Assembly: GCA_039707465.1 (NCBI GenBank) | Contig: CM077646.1 | Location: forward strand, 79,384,715 to 79,448,714 | Length of the DNA: 64,000 nucleotides | Reading direction: 5' to 3' | Origin: Rhabdophis nuchalis | Taxonomy: Eukaryota; Chordata; Lepidosauria; Squamata; Natricidae | Part shown: in pieces, positions 21,361 through 31,957 of the stretch | How positions within the stretch are numbered: position 1 is the stretch's first letter | Layout: each line of letters opens with the position of its first letter | Made by a program: the position numbers and the translations under genes | Notes under the pieces: model-generated | What the model was told of the DNA's origin: nothing | Database searches by the model: none | The model's input: the letters and a program-made list of their open reading frames with translations, nothing else

Positions 21361-22379
21361 GAAATTCCAGTCCCTCTTGCCATCCAAAACTAAGGACTTG
21401 AGTAGTATGGGATGTGCTTAGTATGAACACAAAGCTGTCCTCCTTTCTTTATCCTGTCGTCCCTCATTCTGCTCATTTACATACACCTTCCAATCTTCTC
21501 CCATATTTTCCATTGTCTAAACACACAAACCTTTTTTACTGTTCCTCATTGGACTTGCTTTCTAAACTCCTTCCCATTCTGTTCTCCTTCCTTTAAAACA
21601 TGTCAGTTTCACAGTGTCCTTTGGGGATAATCTAACCTTTTGGAGGCCCATCCCTTCATCATTAGTCTCAGCAGATCTTGACAAAACAACTTGCATCTGC
21701 AAGCTTGTTTAAAAGGGGATTAACTAATCTTCCAGATTGGTCTGCTGGAAAACATCCTTTATGTGAAGGGAACATTTATAAACATCCTTAGCAGATACTT
21801 GCATTTTTCTTCCTTTTGATTTGCCTAAAGAAGTAGTGACAAATAAAACAATGTCAACTTAATGGAAAATCATGTAGAAATGGAATGACCCCAATCCACT
21901 GAAATAGCTTGGTCTGTCTTTCAAGAAATGCTACCTCTATACCATGACCATGTCCTTTAATTTCTTTTTAGTTAGCAGTTCTTCTTGGTGAGTTAATTGC
22001 GAAGAAAAATCTGGTATCAATATGCTGGCTCTTCTCCATTTCCTGGACTGTCAGTTTCAAACCTCCAAGTAGACAGAACTGTCTGATATTGTGAAAGTAA
22101 GTAAATCCCAGATTGCCAGTTGCCAAAGTAGCAACAAGTTGGCCAAAGAAGCTACACACAGAAACAATTTTATCTTCTCTTTCCACTTCCGATGGCACAA
22201 ACTGCAACGAGTGTGAGAATGCAATCAGAAACATCCTTAGCTTGTCAAGAGTTATGTAAATTATTCCAAGCAGACAAACTTTAAATAAAAAAAAATGTAA
22301 TAGCTTCTATTTGCATTTCAAACGACACTGGGTAACTGCTGAGCCAAAGGAGTTCATGTAGACAAAAAGAGATGCCTGT
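21361..22379. other. Intergenic, nothing recognised
   Basis: An 88-codon minus-strand frame (21968-22234) was inspected and matches no family I know. No repeat end or splice-bounded exon was found. Confidence 0.5.
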
Positions 22380-22560
22380 CTTTATTATATTTATTTATTT
22401 AAAACATTTATTTATATAGCTGCCCATCTTATATTGAACTCTGGGCAGCTCCCAAACACAGTTAAAACATTATCAATAATAAAACAGCATAATGCATAGA
22501 AATTAAGACCATAAACATTAAAATCTTGGCACCAAAGTTCAACTTCTGACATACAGCCTC
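22380..22560 (-). mobile_element. LINE 3'-end remnant
   Basis: The minus strand has 'gagctgcccagagtt' and 'gatgggcagctatataaat' leading into AAAT repeats, an L2-like terminus of an older subfamily. Confidence 0.5.
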
Positions 22561-22826
22561 TCATGAAATCATCTCATTCACTTCAACTCATCCCAGCACT
22601 TGGAGATGTCAGCAGTTTAGCAAGAAAAAGAGAAGCAGAAAATAAATGTATTGCCCTGTACAATTTTTAAAGGATTAAAAGGCAACACAACTTTTTGTGT
22701 ATTCCTACCTCCTCGGCAGTGGTGGAATTCAATTGTTTTTACTACCAGTTCTGTGGACGTGGCTTGGTGGGCATGGCATGACTTGGTGGGTGTGGCTTGG
22801 TGGGCATGGCAGGAGAAGGATACTAT

Positions 22827-24492
22827 ACCTGGAGGAAATTGATTATCTAGACCCGCGCCAGTCCGGCTTCTGACCCGGTCACAGCACCGAGACGGCATTG
22901 GTTGCGTTGGTGGATGATCTTTGGAGGGCACAGGATAGAGGGTGCTCCTCTATCCTGGTCCTATTAGACCTCTCAGCGGCTTTTTATACCATCGACCATG
23001 GTATCCTATTGCACCGACTGGGGGGGTTGGGGTGGGAGGCACTGTGTTACGGTGGTTCTCGTCCTACCTCTCCGGTCGGTCACAATTTGTGTTGGCAGGA
23101 GGGCAGAGGTCGACCTCGAGACCCCTCATATGCGGGGTCCCTCAGGGGTCGGTCCTCTCGCCTCTCCTGTTCAACACCTATATGAAGCCGCTGGGCGAGA
23201 TCATCCGTGGTTTTGGGGGAGAATACCATCTGTACGCTGATGACACTCAGCTGTACATATCTACCCCAAACCACCCCAACGATGCTGCCGAGGTGATGTC
23301 CCGGTGTCTGGAGGCTGTTCGGGTCTGGAAGTAACAAACTCAAGCTCAACCTGTCCAAGACCGAGTGGCTGTGGTTTCCGGCACCCCGGTTTAGCCAGGT
23401 AAGTCCAACACTGGCCATTGGGGGCGAATTATTGGCCCTCGTGGAGAGGGCGTGCAATTTGGGTGTCCTCCTGGACTCCCGGCTGTCCATGGAAGATCAT
23501 GTGACAGCCGTGGCCAGGAGGGTGTTTTACCAGGTACGCCTGGTTCGCCAGTTGCGCCCCTTACTAGACCGGGACGCCCTTCACACAGTCACTCAAGCAC
23601 TGGTCACTTCCCGTCTGGACTACTGTAATGCTCTCTACATGGGGCTCCCCTTGAGGAGAGGGCGCGCAATTTGGATGTCCTCCTGGACTCCCGGCTGTCC
23701 ATGGAAGATCATGTGACAGCCGTGGCCAGGAAGGCATTTTACCAGGTACGCCTGGTTCGCCAGTTGCGCCCCTTACTAGACCGGGACGCCCTTTGCACAG
23801 TCACTCAAGCACTGGTCACTTCCCGTCTGGACTACTGTAATGCTCTCCCCATGGGGCTCCCCGAAGGTTACAGCTAGTTCAGAACGTGGCCGCGCGGGTG
23901 ATTATGGAAGCCTCAAGGCGTTCCCATATAACACCTGTACTGCGCGAGCTGCACTGGCTGCCTGTGGCCTTTCGGGTGCACTTCAAGGTGTTGATCACCA
24001 TCTTTAAAGCGCTCCATGGCTCGGGGCCTAGTTATATGCGAGACCGTCTCCTGCCTCATACATCCCTTCGACCGATCCGCTCCCATAGAGAGGGTCTTCT
24101 CCGGGTGCCGTCGGCCGGTCAATGCCGGTTGGCAACGCCCAGGGGAAAGGCCTTCTCTGTGGCGGGCCCTACCCTCTGGAATGACCTGCCTCCCGATCTC
24201 CGTACCACCTCGGACCTCCGCCTTTTCCACCAGCGTTTAAAAACGCACCTGTTTCAGCAAGCCGGCTTAAGGTAATCCACCCGATAAATGACTGTTAGTT
24301 GCACAAATTTTTAATTAGAGGGTTTTTAAACAATATTTTTAGCGCAGGAGTATTAGGTTTAATAGGGTTTTAGGATGTTATGTATTTTGTATTGTATATT
24401 GTGTTTTTAAATTTCCTGTGTGCTGCCCTGGGTCCTGTGTAGGAGATAGGTGCGGGATATAAATTTAATAAAATCTAAAATCTAAAATCTAA
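22827..24492 (+). pseudogene. L2-clade LINE copy D, with internal duplication
   Basis: Covers RT from just before QSGF through the end of ORF2, then a 3' UTR and an (AAAATCT)n tail. GVPQGSVLSPLLF and YADD are readable, but frameshifts separate the segments. The main ones are near 23000, 23330 and 23880. A 212-bp internal tandem duplication adds a further break. Confidence 0.92.
23444..23867 (+). repeat. 212-bp tandem duplication inside L2 copy D
   Basis: 23444-23655 and 23656-23867 are almost identical, each starting GAGAGGGCG and ending ATGGGGCTCCCC. They span the ORF2 segment from ERAxNL to MGLPL. The junction lies within 'ccttgaggagagggcg', where short GAGAGG/GAGG homology could have driven slippage or unequal exchange. 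Confidence 0.93.
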
Positions 24493-24699
24493 ACCTATAC
24501 ATCTCCATTCCCTCACCACTCCAGGGGAAGGTTACTGCAAAATCCCCATTTCCTCCCGATCAGCTGGGACTCAGGAGGCAGAGAATAGATGGGGGCGGGG
24601 CCAGTCAAAGGTGGTATTTAACGGTTCTCCGAACTACCCAAAATTTCTGCTACCAATTCTCCTGCTGAAGACCACCTCTGCTACTCAGCCTCCAGATGG

Positions 24700-24898
24700 A
24701 CTGATGTGCTTGCCCTAGTAAACCTTTTGATGGCAGAAATCAAAGAAAGGCAAAACCATGAAAGATCCCAATTTTAATGTTATATTTATTGTTTTAATGT
24801 TTTACACTACCGCTTTTATTGTATTGTAAACTGCACAGCATCATGTGGCAGAGAGATTGGCGGCATTCAAATTTAATAAATAAATAAAAACCACATTA
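24700..24898 (+). mobile_element. LINE 3'-end remnant
   Basis: Ends 'ggcggcattcaaatttaat' followed by (AAAT)n, like the L2-clade 3' UTRs in this window, but its upstream sequence is a different subfamily. Confidence 0.45.
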
Positions 24899-24899
24899 T

Positions 24900-25879
24900 T
24901 ATGGACAGTGACCTTTGCTAGTTTTCCTATATTGCAAGTGTGTTGGGGAAGAAGAAATTATCATTATGGGTTGTAAAGAGATTCAAGATAGATGTTTCAC
25001 AAAGACTGAGAGTTCTGCAATTGCTTTAAAGATGGTGTCTGGCTTTGTAGCCATATGCTCATCCACAGTCACATCGCTTTAGTGGAATTTTGAACAAAAG
25101 TATTATTTTCCTGGATATATTTCTTTTACTAAAAAAATATATATGCAACATTCAAATCAAATCTTCACATTTTGGTAGAGATGTCTGCACCTAAGAGCAC
25201 TCCCACTTGTTTAGCAGATGCCCTGAAACTGAAAGACACCTTGAACAGGATAGAGTTTTCCTCAGAACCGTCTGTTTCAAAGCTATAAAAGCTGCAGGGA
25301 TTAGGATAAGGATGAAAGAACAGACCAGATTCTTCCTAAATCTATTGGCAGTGTGAAGTCTTAAGCTATCTATTGGCCCTGAGCGTGGGTTACTTAGCCA
25401 GGAAGATAGGAGAAAACAGCAGGTTCATCCACAGGAATGGAAAGAAAAATCCAGATTCTGGCTATGATTACATTAACACTTTTTAATTTATGTATTGAAT
25501 ATGTATTCCAGGCTATCACACTTGTGTGCCTATTTTTAAAAAGAGCCACTTCTATTTTGAGGTGATTAATGCCATCTCTTGATTAGAGTCATCTTTTTGC
25601 CTTTTTCCTTTCAGAAATATTTCCCTGTTCGATTTCTATTTCACTTTCTCCGCAGCTCAAGGAGTTGTTGATAGTTCTCCTTGGTAGATAGCCTGGCTAA
25701 GAAGCCGCAGATGGCTCCCAGTCACCTGGTAGCTTCCAGAGGCAATATGGCCTTGAATCTGGATCCTCTGCTCCTAATTTAACATCTAAACCACTACTCT
25801 CCTTGTGTCAAAAAGGCTATCCTGAATCTAGGCAGAAATCTTAAAAACCTAAATGGCGTAGGGGACCTGCCAGAAAGTC
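24900..25879. other. Intergenic, nothing recognised
   Basis: Mostly unique sequence with no repeat end or coding signal. Confidence 0.5.
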
Positions 25880-26480
25880 TCAGATCATAGCAGCGGTCAG
25901 CGATACACTCATGATACACTTGTGTGTTGGCCAAACCAGGCAATTCAAAATGAAGGCTTAGTCCCTTGGCGCAACGAGGTGGGACGGCTCTGTTTGAAGC
26001 CTGCCTGTCAGCACGCCAAGCGTGAAGCCGAGGGCTGTCAGTGTGCCATCTTGTTCATTAAACGAGGGCTCTCCGTTCCCTTGCAGTGTGATTAAAGCAA
26101 ATAAACCAAAGCTCTTGATTGTGTGTATATATATTGAACATGGGTAAAAGAAGGAATATGGATGTAAACACAAATACTTGAAGTCAGGCTGTGTATATTA
26201 CAAAGATCCTGACCATTTGTTAGGCAGTGACTTGCTTGGCATCTATTCCTGAGGGCCTTGCTTTTCTTGGTGTGAGGAAGATTGACTCCCTGGGTTTAAT
26301 ATAGCTCATAGAGCTCCCATTGTCGAGCCTAGAAAGAGCTAACTGAGTATGCAATTTGCCTTCCAAGGTCTTCAGCCGTTTTATTGTAATTGACAGGTCA
26401 GGCAGCACTTTGAGGTAGAAAACCCACACATGTTTGGCACACGTTTTCTACCGGAGGTTCTTCCAAGTGATGACAGACGG
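25880..26480. other. Candidate conserved non-coding element
   Basis: Repeat-free, near-balanced base composition with CpGs kept ('aggcagcgac'-like stretches, 'gcacgccaagcgtgaagccgag', 'cattaaacgagggctc'). Such stretches in the gene-poor region beside a developmental gene are often enhancers. This is a judgement of texture; no motif proves it. Confidence 0.3.
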
Positions 26481-27319
26481 GCCTAAATAGCTTCATGCCC
26501 ATATACATCCCATTTCCTCTGCAAGACCCTCACCCCAAAAGTGCAGGGATGGGTAAATTAACAATTGCCTCAGGGAAATCTAATTATATAGCTTGCCCTA
26601 TCTGGGTGGCAAAAGCTCATCTGGAGGAAAATGAAATGAAATGATAAAATATGTGAAGCTTTGCTGCATGTGATTTGATCGCTCACTATATCCTTTATTA
26701 CGAATTGGCACTGTTACAGAATAAAGGCCCAAGCTCTGCCAAGGGTAGCAATTCATTTCTTTTGATCTTCCCCTAATCATTAGTTGTAATGTTGTATAAT
26801 ATTTGGACTCCCAGACAAAGCAGTTCATTATTATTTTATGCAAAACAACATGCATTTACTTGATATCTCAACTGTCTTTCAAGAAGTTCAGGGCAGCATA
26901 CATATACTCACCACATCTTATTTCTACAATGATTTTGTGAAGTAGGTTAGGTTGAGAACAATGATTCAAGCCCCATTGTCTCAGGAAGATGATGACAAAT
27001 GGGATACTATCTTTCTCTTCCCTGCATAAAACCACCCGAAGAGATATATAGTTATGAACTAATACTACTGCTAGTAAAAATAACAAATTTACTATGACCA
27101 AGGTGACAAAGGATTTTATCAGTGATTCTAAAATTGCTGAATGATTAAATATTTCTCATTAACAGCTCATGATGTCAATCTTAATCTAAGCAATTATATT
27201 GCTTTCTTAGCCAGCATCTCTCCCTTCCACTGACAAGCTCAACACATATGTATCTTCCTTCTTAGTTCTTTCCTGAATTCCTTAAATTCTTTTGAATTCA
27301 GTTAGCAGAATATTTTGCA

Positions 27320-27510
27320 TGGGTAAATTTGTAATAAAATATTAAAACCAAATTTTTTTATTATTTTATTTTAATTTACATTTTATTTTTATTTACTTTT
27401 ACTTTTAATTTATGTTTTATTTTAATTTATATTTTAATATTTTATATTATATAATGCTTATGTTTTATGTTTTATATTACATTTATATAGCTGCCCATCT
27501 GGGTGGTATG
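27320..27510. repeat. AT-rich (TTTTA)-type tract and LINE tail remnant
   Basis: A long run of 'attttaattta' variants ends at 'tatatagctgcccatctggg', the reversed 3' end of an L2-like element. Confidence 0.55.
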
Positions 27511-27689
27511 CAACAATGTCATGATTTAAATTCTGTGTCTTTACTCATACTGAATTATGATGACCACCAATGTTTAAGGTTAAAGGTAAAATACCTTTAA
27601 CAATATCGTAAAACCCACCTGGATCAATTTTGCAACATAATAGCTCTGCCATCTCATTTTTCTTGCATAATAACGGATATAGTAGAACC

Positions 27690-28150
27690 GACAAATTAAA
27701 GATAAACATTAATTGCTAAATAGATAGTGTTTCCTGGAGAGCCTTAATTGGTTGCCCGTCAAAGCAGATCAGTCTAAAGTGTCTCCTTCAAAGGTGTCCT
27801 TATCTTTTGTTGTCTGCTGTTTCAACTATGTTTTCAACACCGGCATTACAAATGTCCATTACAAGCTTTTGGTCAGGTAAATTACACAATGACATGGTTG
27901 GTTAAAGTAGGCAAGCTGCTTTGTCTGTTAAAGTAATGACGGGTGTTTGTATAAATCTTTCATCTAAAACCTTTCAGTCTTTCTAAGGATCTATTTATCT
28001 CGCTAAAAGAAAAGGTGGCTGCAGGGAGTCTCCTTTGTGACAATCATTTGATTAACCTCCTCCCCTTCCTGGTCTATTAATAGGAATCAGCTTTTTTAAT
28101 GGACAGGCTCATTGTTCAGCAAAATTCAGCTTTCAAGTCCACTAAGTATT
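27690..28150. other. Candidate conserved non-coding element
   Basis: Repeat-free and motif-dense, with CTTTG-, TAAT- and GTTAAAG-type phrases. It contains the first copy of a 50-bp segment repeated at 29608. It is not coding in any frame. Confidence 0.3.
28083..28132 (+). repeat. 50-bp local repeat, copy 1
   Basis: 'ggaatcag', a T run with 'ttaatg', then 'tcattgttcagcaaaattca' recur in the same order at 29608-29659. It matches no repeat family seen elsewhere in the window. Confidence 0.75.
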
Positions 28151-28329
28151 TGAGAGATACAAGCATTTACGTAAGAATATGTAGATATCTCAAGAATGTA
28201 TGCAAATGGACAGGCCTTGTTCGTTTTATTTGCTAAAACTACAAGGTAGGGAACAAATGGAGACCCCAATAATAAATGTTGATGTTTCAACGGCATTTGA
28301 TGTTTTGCAATGGCATTTATTTGTGGCAT

Positions 28330-29600
28330 GTTTTTCTCTTTCTTTATGATTTTCCTCCCTCGTTCTAAGCTTCAGTTCAGTGTAACACATTCCCCCAATT
28401 CCAGTTAATCTTTATTTGCACTGGAAAGGGCTTATATAGACATCCAAAGGAATTTAGGGTTAGCTGGATTTAAACCATTCAAGGTCTGCAATTTAGTCAA
28501 ATGGAATAATCACATTTACATTTTTTTTCTAGTTTGACCTGCTTGTTTGCCTTTGATCAGTAGGAGACAGCATAAAACTCAACTCAAATATACCCAACTG
28601 TCTTCTAGGTCTCTTCTGCATAGTGAAATCTTTAAAAACTGCACACTTCCATGTTTGGCATGGATTAAATGTTGTTCTGTTCAGACAACAGAACAGAACT
28701 TAAGCCTGCAATTAAAAAAACATAGGAGGTAAAACAAAGAGGTGTGTGTGTGTCCGTTAACTACTCAGCATTTATCTGATCTTGTCCTAGAAGTGACAGC
28801 AATACCAACCAATCCTAAACTAGCTATCCTGATTCTCATCTTACCCACCTGTATGTGGACAAAGTCAAAGGAAGCTGATTTTAAAATACGGAGAACATAA
28901 AACATTATTTTATTTCTGTTCTGTTGTTTCACTAAGTTTCTCAGGAGGATAGCATCTATTCAAAGATTGTGCCAAGGTGCATGCTTGCTAAAATTGGCCA
29001 AAAAATATATCTAAGAGAAGGGCTCACAGGTAAAAAGTTAGAAATGAGGTTTCTTCATTTTCATCCTTTTGCTGGCTATATCCCAGCTCACTGTGTGAAA
29101 TAGCTGAAGATTGTACTTTAAAATCAGTGATCTGAAATACCGTGATAGCACATGTCCCTTTAAATAATTCACTAGGCTAAAAGGGCAGCATATGTCAGAC
29201 AGGAGGGCATCACTGGCCAGATTTCTACAGAGCAACGGAAGGACACCTTATCTGCTGCTAGCAAACATGTCACCAAGCATCTTATCACTGGAGGTACTGA
29301 AGTGAATGCTTTCCAAGTTGCAGCAGAATACTCTATATTTAACAGAATACAAATCAATCAATTTATGGACTATCATTTGAACAGGGCAATTAGGAAGTAG
29401 GGATTGCCATATATGTTTGTTTCTGTGTGTGGTCCTAAACTAGGTAAAGTTGGAGAAGTCGTTGTAAAGTTGGTATTTTTGGAACTTAAATATATAGAGT
29501 TATTTTGTTTCAACAGGGTTTAGTTAAAATTAATCTAATCTATACTGGGAAGGTATGACCCCATTTCTCATATGTGTTATTTTTTTTAAAAAAAGAAAAA
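28330..29600. other. Intergenic, nothing recognised
   Basis: AT-rich unique-looking sequence without a supported gene or element. Confidence 0.5.
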
Positions 29601-29607
29601 GATATAT

Positions 29608-29659
29608 GGAATCAGTTTTTTTTTAATGAAGAAGTTCATTGTTCAGCAAAATTCAGCTT
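29608..29659 (+). repeat. 50-bp local repeat, copy 2
   Basis: Partner of 28083-28132 at about 1.5 kb. The T run is longer and 'ggacaggc' is replaced by 'aagaagt'. Confidence 0.75.
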
Positions 29660-29670
29660 AGTGTTCAAAT

Positions 29671-29808
29671 TTGACTTTTATCCTTCCAAGGTGGATAAAA
29701 TGAGGACTCAAATTGTTTGGGGCAATATAATGACTCTGTAAACCACTTAGAGAGGGATATAAAACACTGTGAAGTGATATATAAATCTAAGTGCTATTGC
29801 TGTTGCTT
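29671..29808 (+). mobile_element. tRNA-SINE 3' part
   Basis: 'ggtggataaaatgaggac', 'ctgtaaaccacttagagagg' and 'gatatataaatctaagtgct' match the body and tail of the 3370-3572 family. The head is missing. Confidence 0.7.
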
Positions 29809-29818
29809 GCTAGTGTAG

Positions 29819-30142
29819 TGCCAGTTTGGTCTAGTGCAGGGGTCTGCAAAGTCGGCTCTTTTAAGACTGGTGGACTTCAACTCCCAGAGTTCCCCAGCCA
29901 GCATAGCTGGTCTAGTGGTTAAGGCACCAAAATAGAAAGCAATAGACCATGATTTCTAGTCCTGCATTAGCCATGGAGGCCAGCTAGATGACTTTGGGCC
30001 TGTCATACACTCTCTCTCAGCCGAACTTCCCTTACAAAACTGTTGTAGGGAGAATAGGAGGAAAAAGGTGTGTGGAATATATTTACCACCTTGAGTTATT
30101 TGTAGACATAATAAAGGAGGAGTAAAAATTAAATAAATAAAA
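29819..30142 (+). mobile_element. Sauria-type tRNA SINE, interrupted by a MITE
   Basis: The head 'ccagtttggtctagtg' continues after the insertion as 'gttaaggcacc'. 'gactttgggcctgtca' and 'ctctctctcagcc' follow, and it ends 'taataaaggaggagtaaaaa' plus AAAT repeats. This is the layout of the squamate Sauria SINE. Confidence 0.8.
29837..29909. mobile_element. Internally deleted palindromic hAT MITE in a SINE A box
   Basis: Starts CAGGGGTCTGCAAAG and contains 'ggacttcaactcccagag' and 'tccccagccagcat'. It is flanked by GTCTAGTG on both sides (29829-29836 and 29910-29917). Removing it and one octamer restores the SINE head exactly. Confidence 0.88.
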
Positions 30143-30149
30143 TTGAAGA

Positions 30150-31495
30150 AAGACACACGACACAGTATGATATAGCAAACTGAGGATTTGATTCAAAGGT
30201 GTGATTCAATCCAGCTGTCTTCAGTCTCAAGTTTAATGATTTCTACTTACAGACTCCTAAAACCCAGCATTCTTTCAAAGGGAATAATAGCTGGTAGGCA
30301 GTCACTGGGCCCTCCCAGGCCATGCCACAGAATGTCCGGGGGTTGATTGCTGAAAACTGGTGCAATTTTCAGCTTTCTTTTAAAAGCATAACAGACTTCA
30401 CATACTAAAAAGAAAAACCTCAATAAAACATCATAGAAAATGAGATCACCTATTAAATACGGTATTAAATACGGAGATCAAATATTAAATGCAGATAAAA
30501 AATCTTTAGCATATATTTTAACATTTAAAAATGTTAAAGTACTTTAAGAGCACTCAACTTGAATAGAAGAGAGAAAAAGAATATTGATGTTATTTTTATT
30601 TGCTTTAGATGGGTCAACATTCACACTGCCTAATACTTGTATGGTGCAAAATTGCAATGTTCTAAGGTTGAATCACCAGTAATTCAGTGCCAACGTTAAG
30701 AAACAAGTAAAATATTCTTGCCATAAGCTAAGGGACATTTTAGGGAAACTGCTAATTCAAGTAATTGCATGTGTTAAAGCAATAGCACCTTTTCTTCAGA
30801 TTCTCATGAAAATGAAAATAAGCAGGTGGTGTACTCATGCATCACTTCTTCAAAATTATTTGTGGACATTACATGTACAGCCCTATGATCTTTATTTAGA
30901 TGTAAGACATTTCCAACATCCTCTAATCACTAACTACCTTTAGTGTTCAACATCTGGAAAACAGACGAATATATGCCAGATTGAAACTCATGTCATAGGA
31001 TTGCAAGAAATTGCTTGTTTAAGTTTTAGTGGGATCAAGCAAAAAGCATTTTTATCTTCATTAAATGTATGAATCATTCATCCATTAATTTTCACGTCTG
31101 AGTAAGAAATTGAGTAATTAAACTGTATCAAGGAGAAATAATTATGGCTCTTGTAGAATGGTCAGAAATATAGACATAGGAATATAATATTCTTCTAGAT
31201 CTTGAAAAAAACACTGTGCTTTAACAATTTTTTTAGTGAAGCATCTCTTCAAAGCACCTCTCCCAAGCAAAGTGGTGACAACACTTTTTAAAGGACTGAA
31301 ATGGATTAGCTGCACTGCTTCACTGTGCTCATCTGTAGTCCTTTCCTTTAGCAAAAATGACATCTCTTCAAAGCACTTTGTTACAGCCAGGCAATATATA
31401 TTCTGCCTACAGATAACATTCATCATTCTTTAAGTTTTCAAAAGAAGTGGGACATGTTAGAGTCAAGTTTTCTTTCCATTTGATAAACCATATTT
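30150..31495. other. Intergenic, nothing recognised
   Basis: AT-rich, with no coding frame or repeat end that I can support. Confidence 0.55.
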
Positions 31496-31502
31496 TCTAC
31501 AC

Positions 31503-31871
31503 CAGCTTTTCTCAACCTTTTCATCTTGGAAAAAGTTCTTAAATGATTTTTAGGTGTCAAGGAATCCTTGCATCCTTCTATCTCCCTCTCTCTCTCCCCA
31601 CCCTCTCTATCTCTTTCCCTCCCTATCTCTCCCTCTCCCCCACACACAAACACACTGAAAATTTCACGATACAATTTATTTCTAACCTATGCAATCTACA
31701 TTTTATATTTGCAGTAGTAAAGTAACAGGCCTGCAGGATTCCAATTAGCTCAAGAGCTAAAATAATGCAGCACACAAACAGTTCAAGAAACTGTTTAACT
31801 TTTTTTTTAAATCACTATATCTCAGGAAATTCATAGCAATCCTCTAGCAGAATCCCAGTTGAGAAAGGCTG
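31503..31871. mobile_element. hAT-like MITE containing a (TC)n tract
   Basis: The terminal inverted repeats CAGCTTTTCTCAAC and GTTGAGAAAGGCTG differ at one position. No matching target octamer is visible. A pyrimidine tract occupies about 31575-31645. Confidence 0.55.
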
Positions 31872-31957
31872 TGATAGATATCCCCAAAACAAACAAGCGC
31901 CTACCTAAATCCACATCACAGGCTGATTTTCTATAGCCCAGCTGCATGCTGGACAGG

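Larger units (their letters stand above)
22717..24680. mobile_element. hAT-type element split by L2 copy D
   Basis: Left end CAGTGGTGGAATTCAA at 22717, right end GACCACCTCTG at 24680. The flanking octamers CTCCTCGG and CTACTCAG agree at 6 of 8 positions. The two halves (22717-22826 and 24493-24680) carry repeated 'cttggtgggcatggc' and 'ggcggggccag', and an L2 element lies between them. Confidence 0.7.

Noticed and set aside
21968..22234. 88-codon minus-strand frame that reads like a plausible protein
   Set aside because: No splice sites at its ends, no known family, no supporting neighbour; chance cannot be excluded.
31503..31871. Confident hAT insertion with target duplication
   Set aside because: Inverted ends match, but flanking octamers do not, so kept only as a tentative element.
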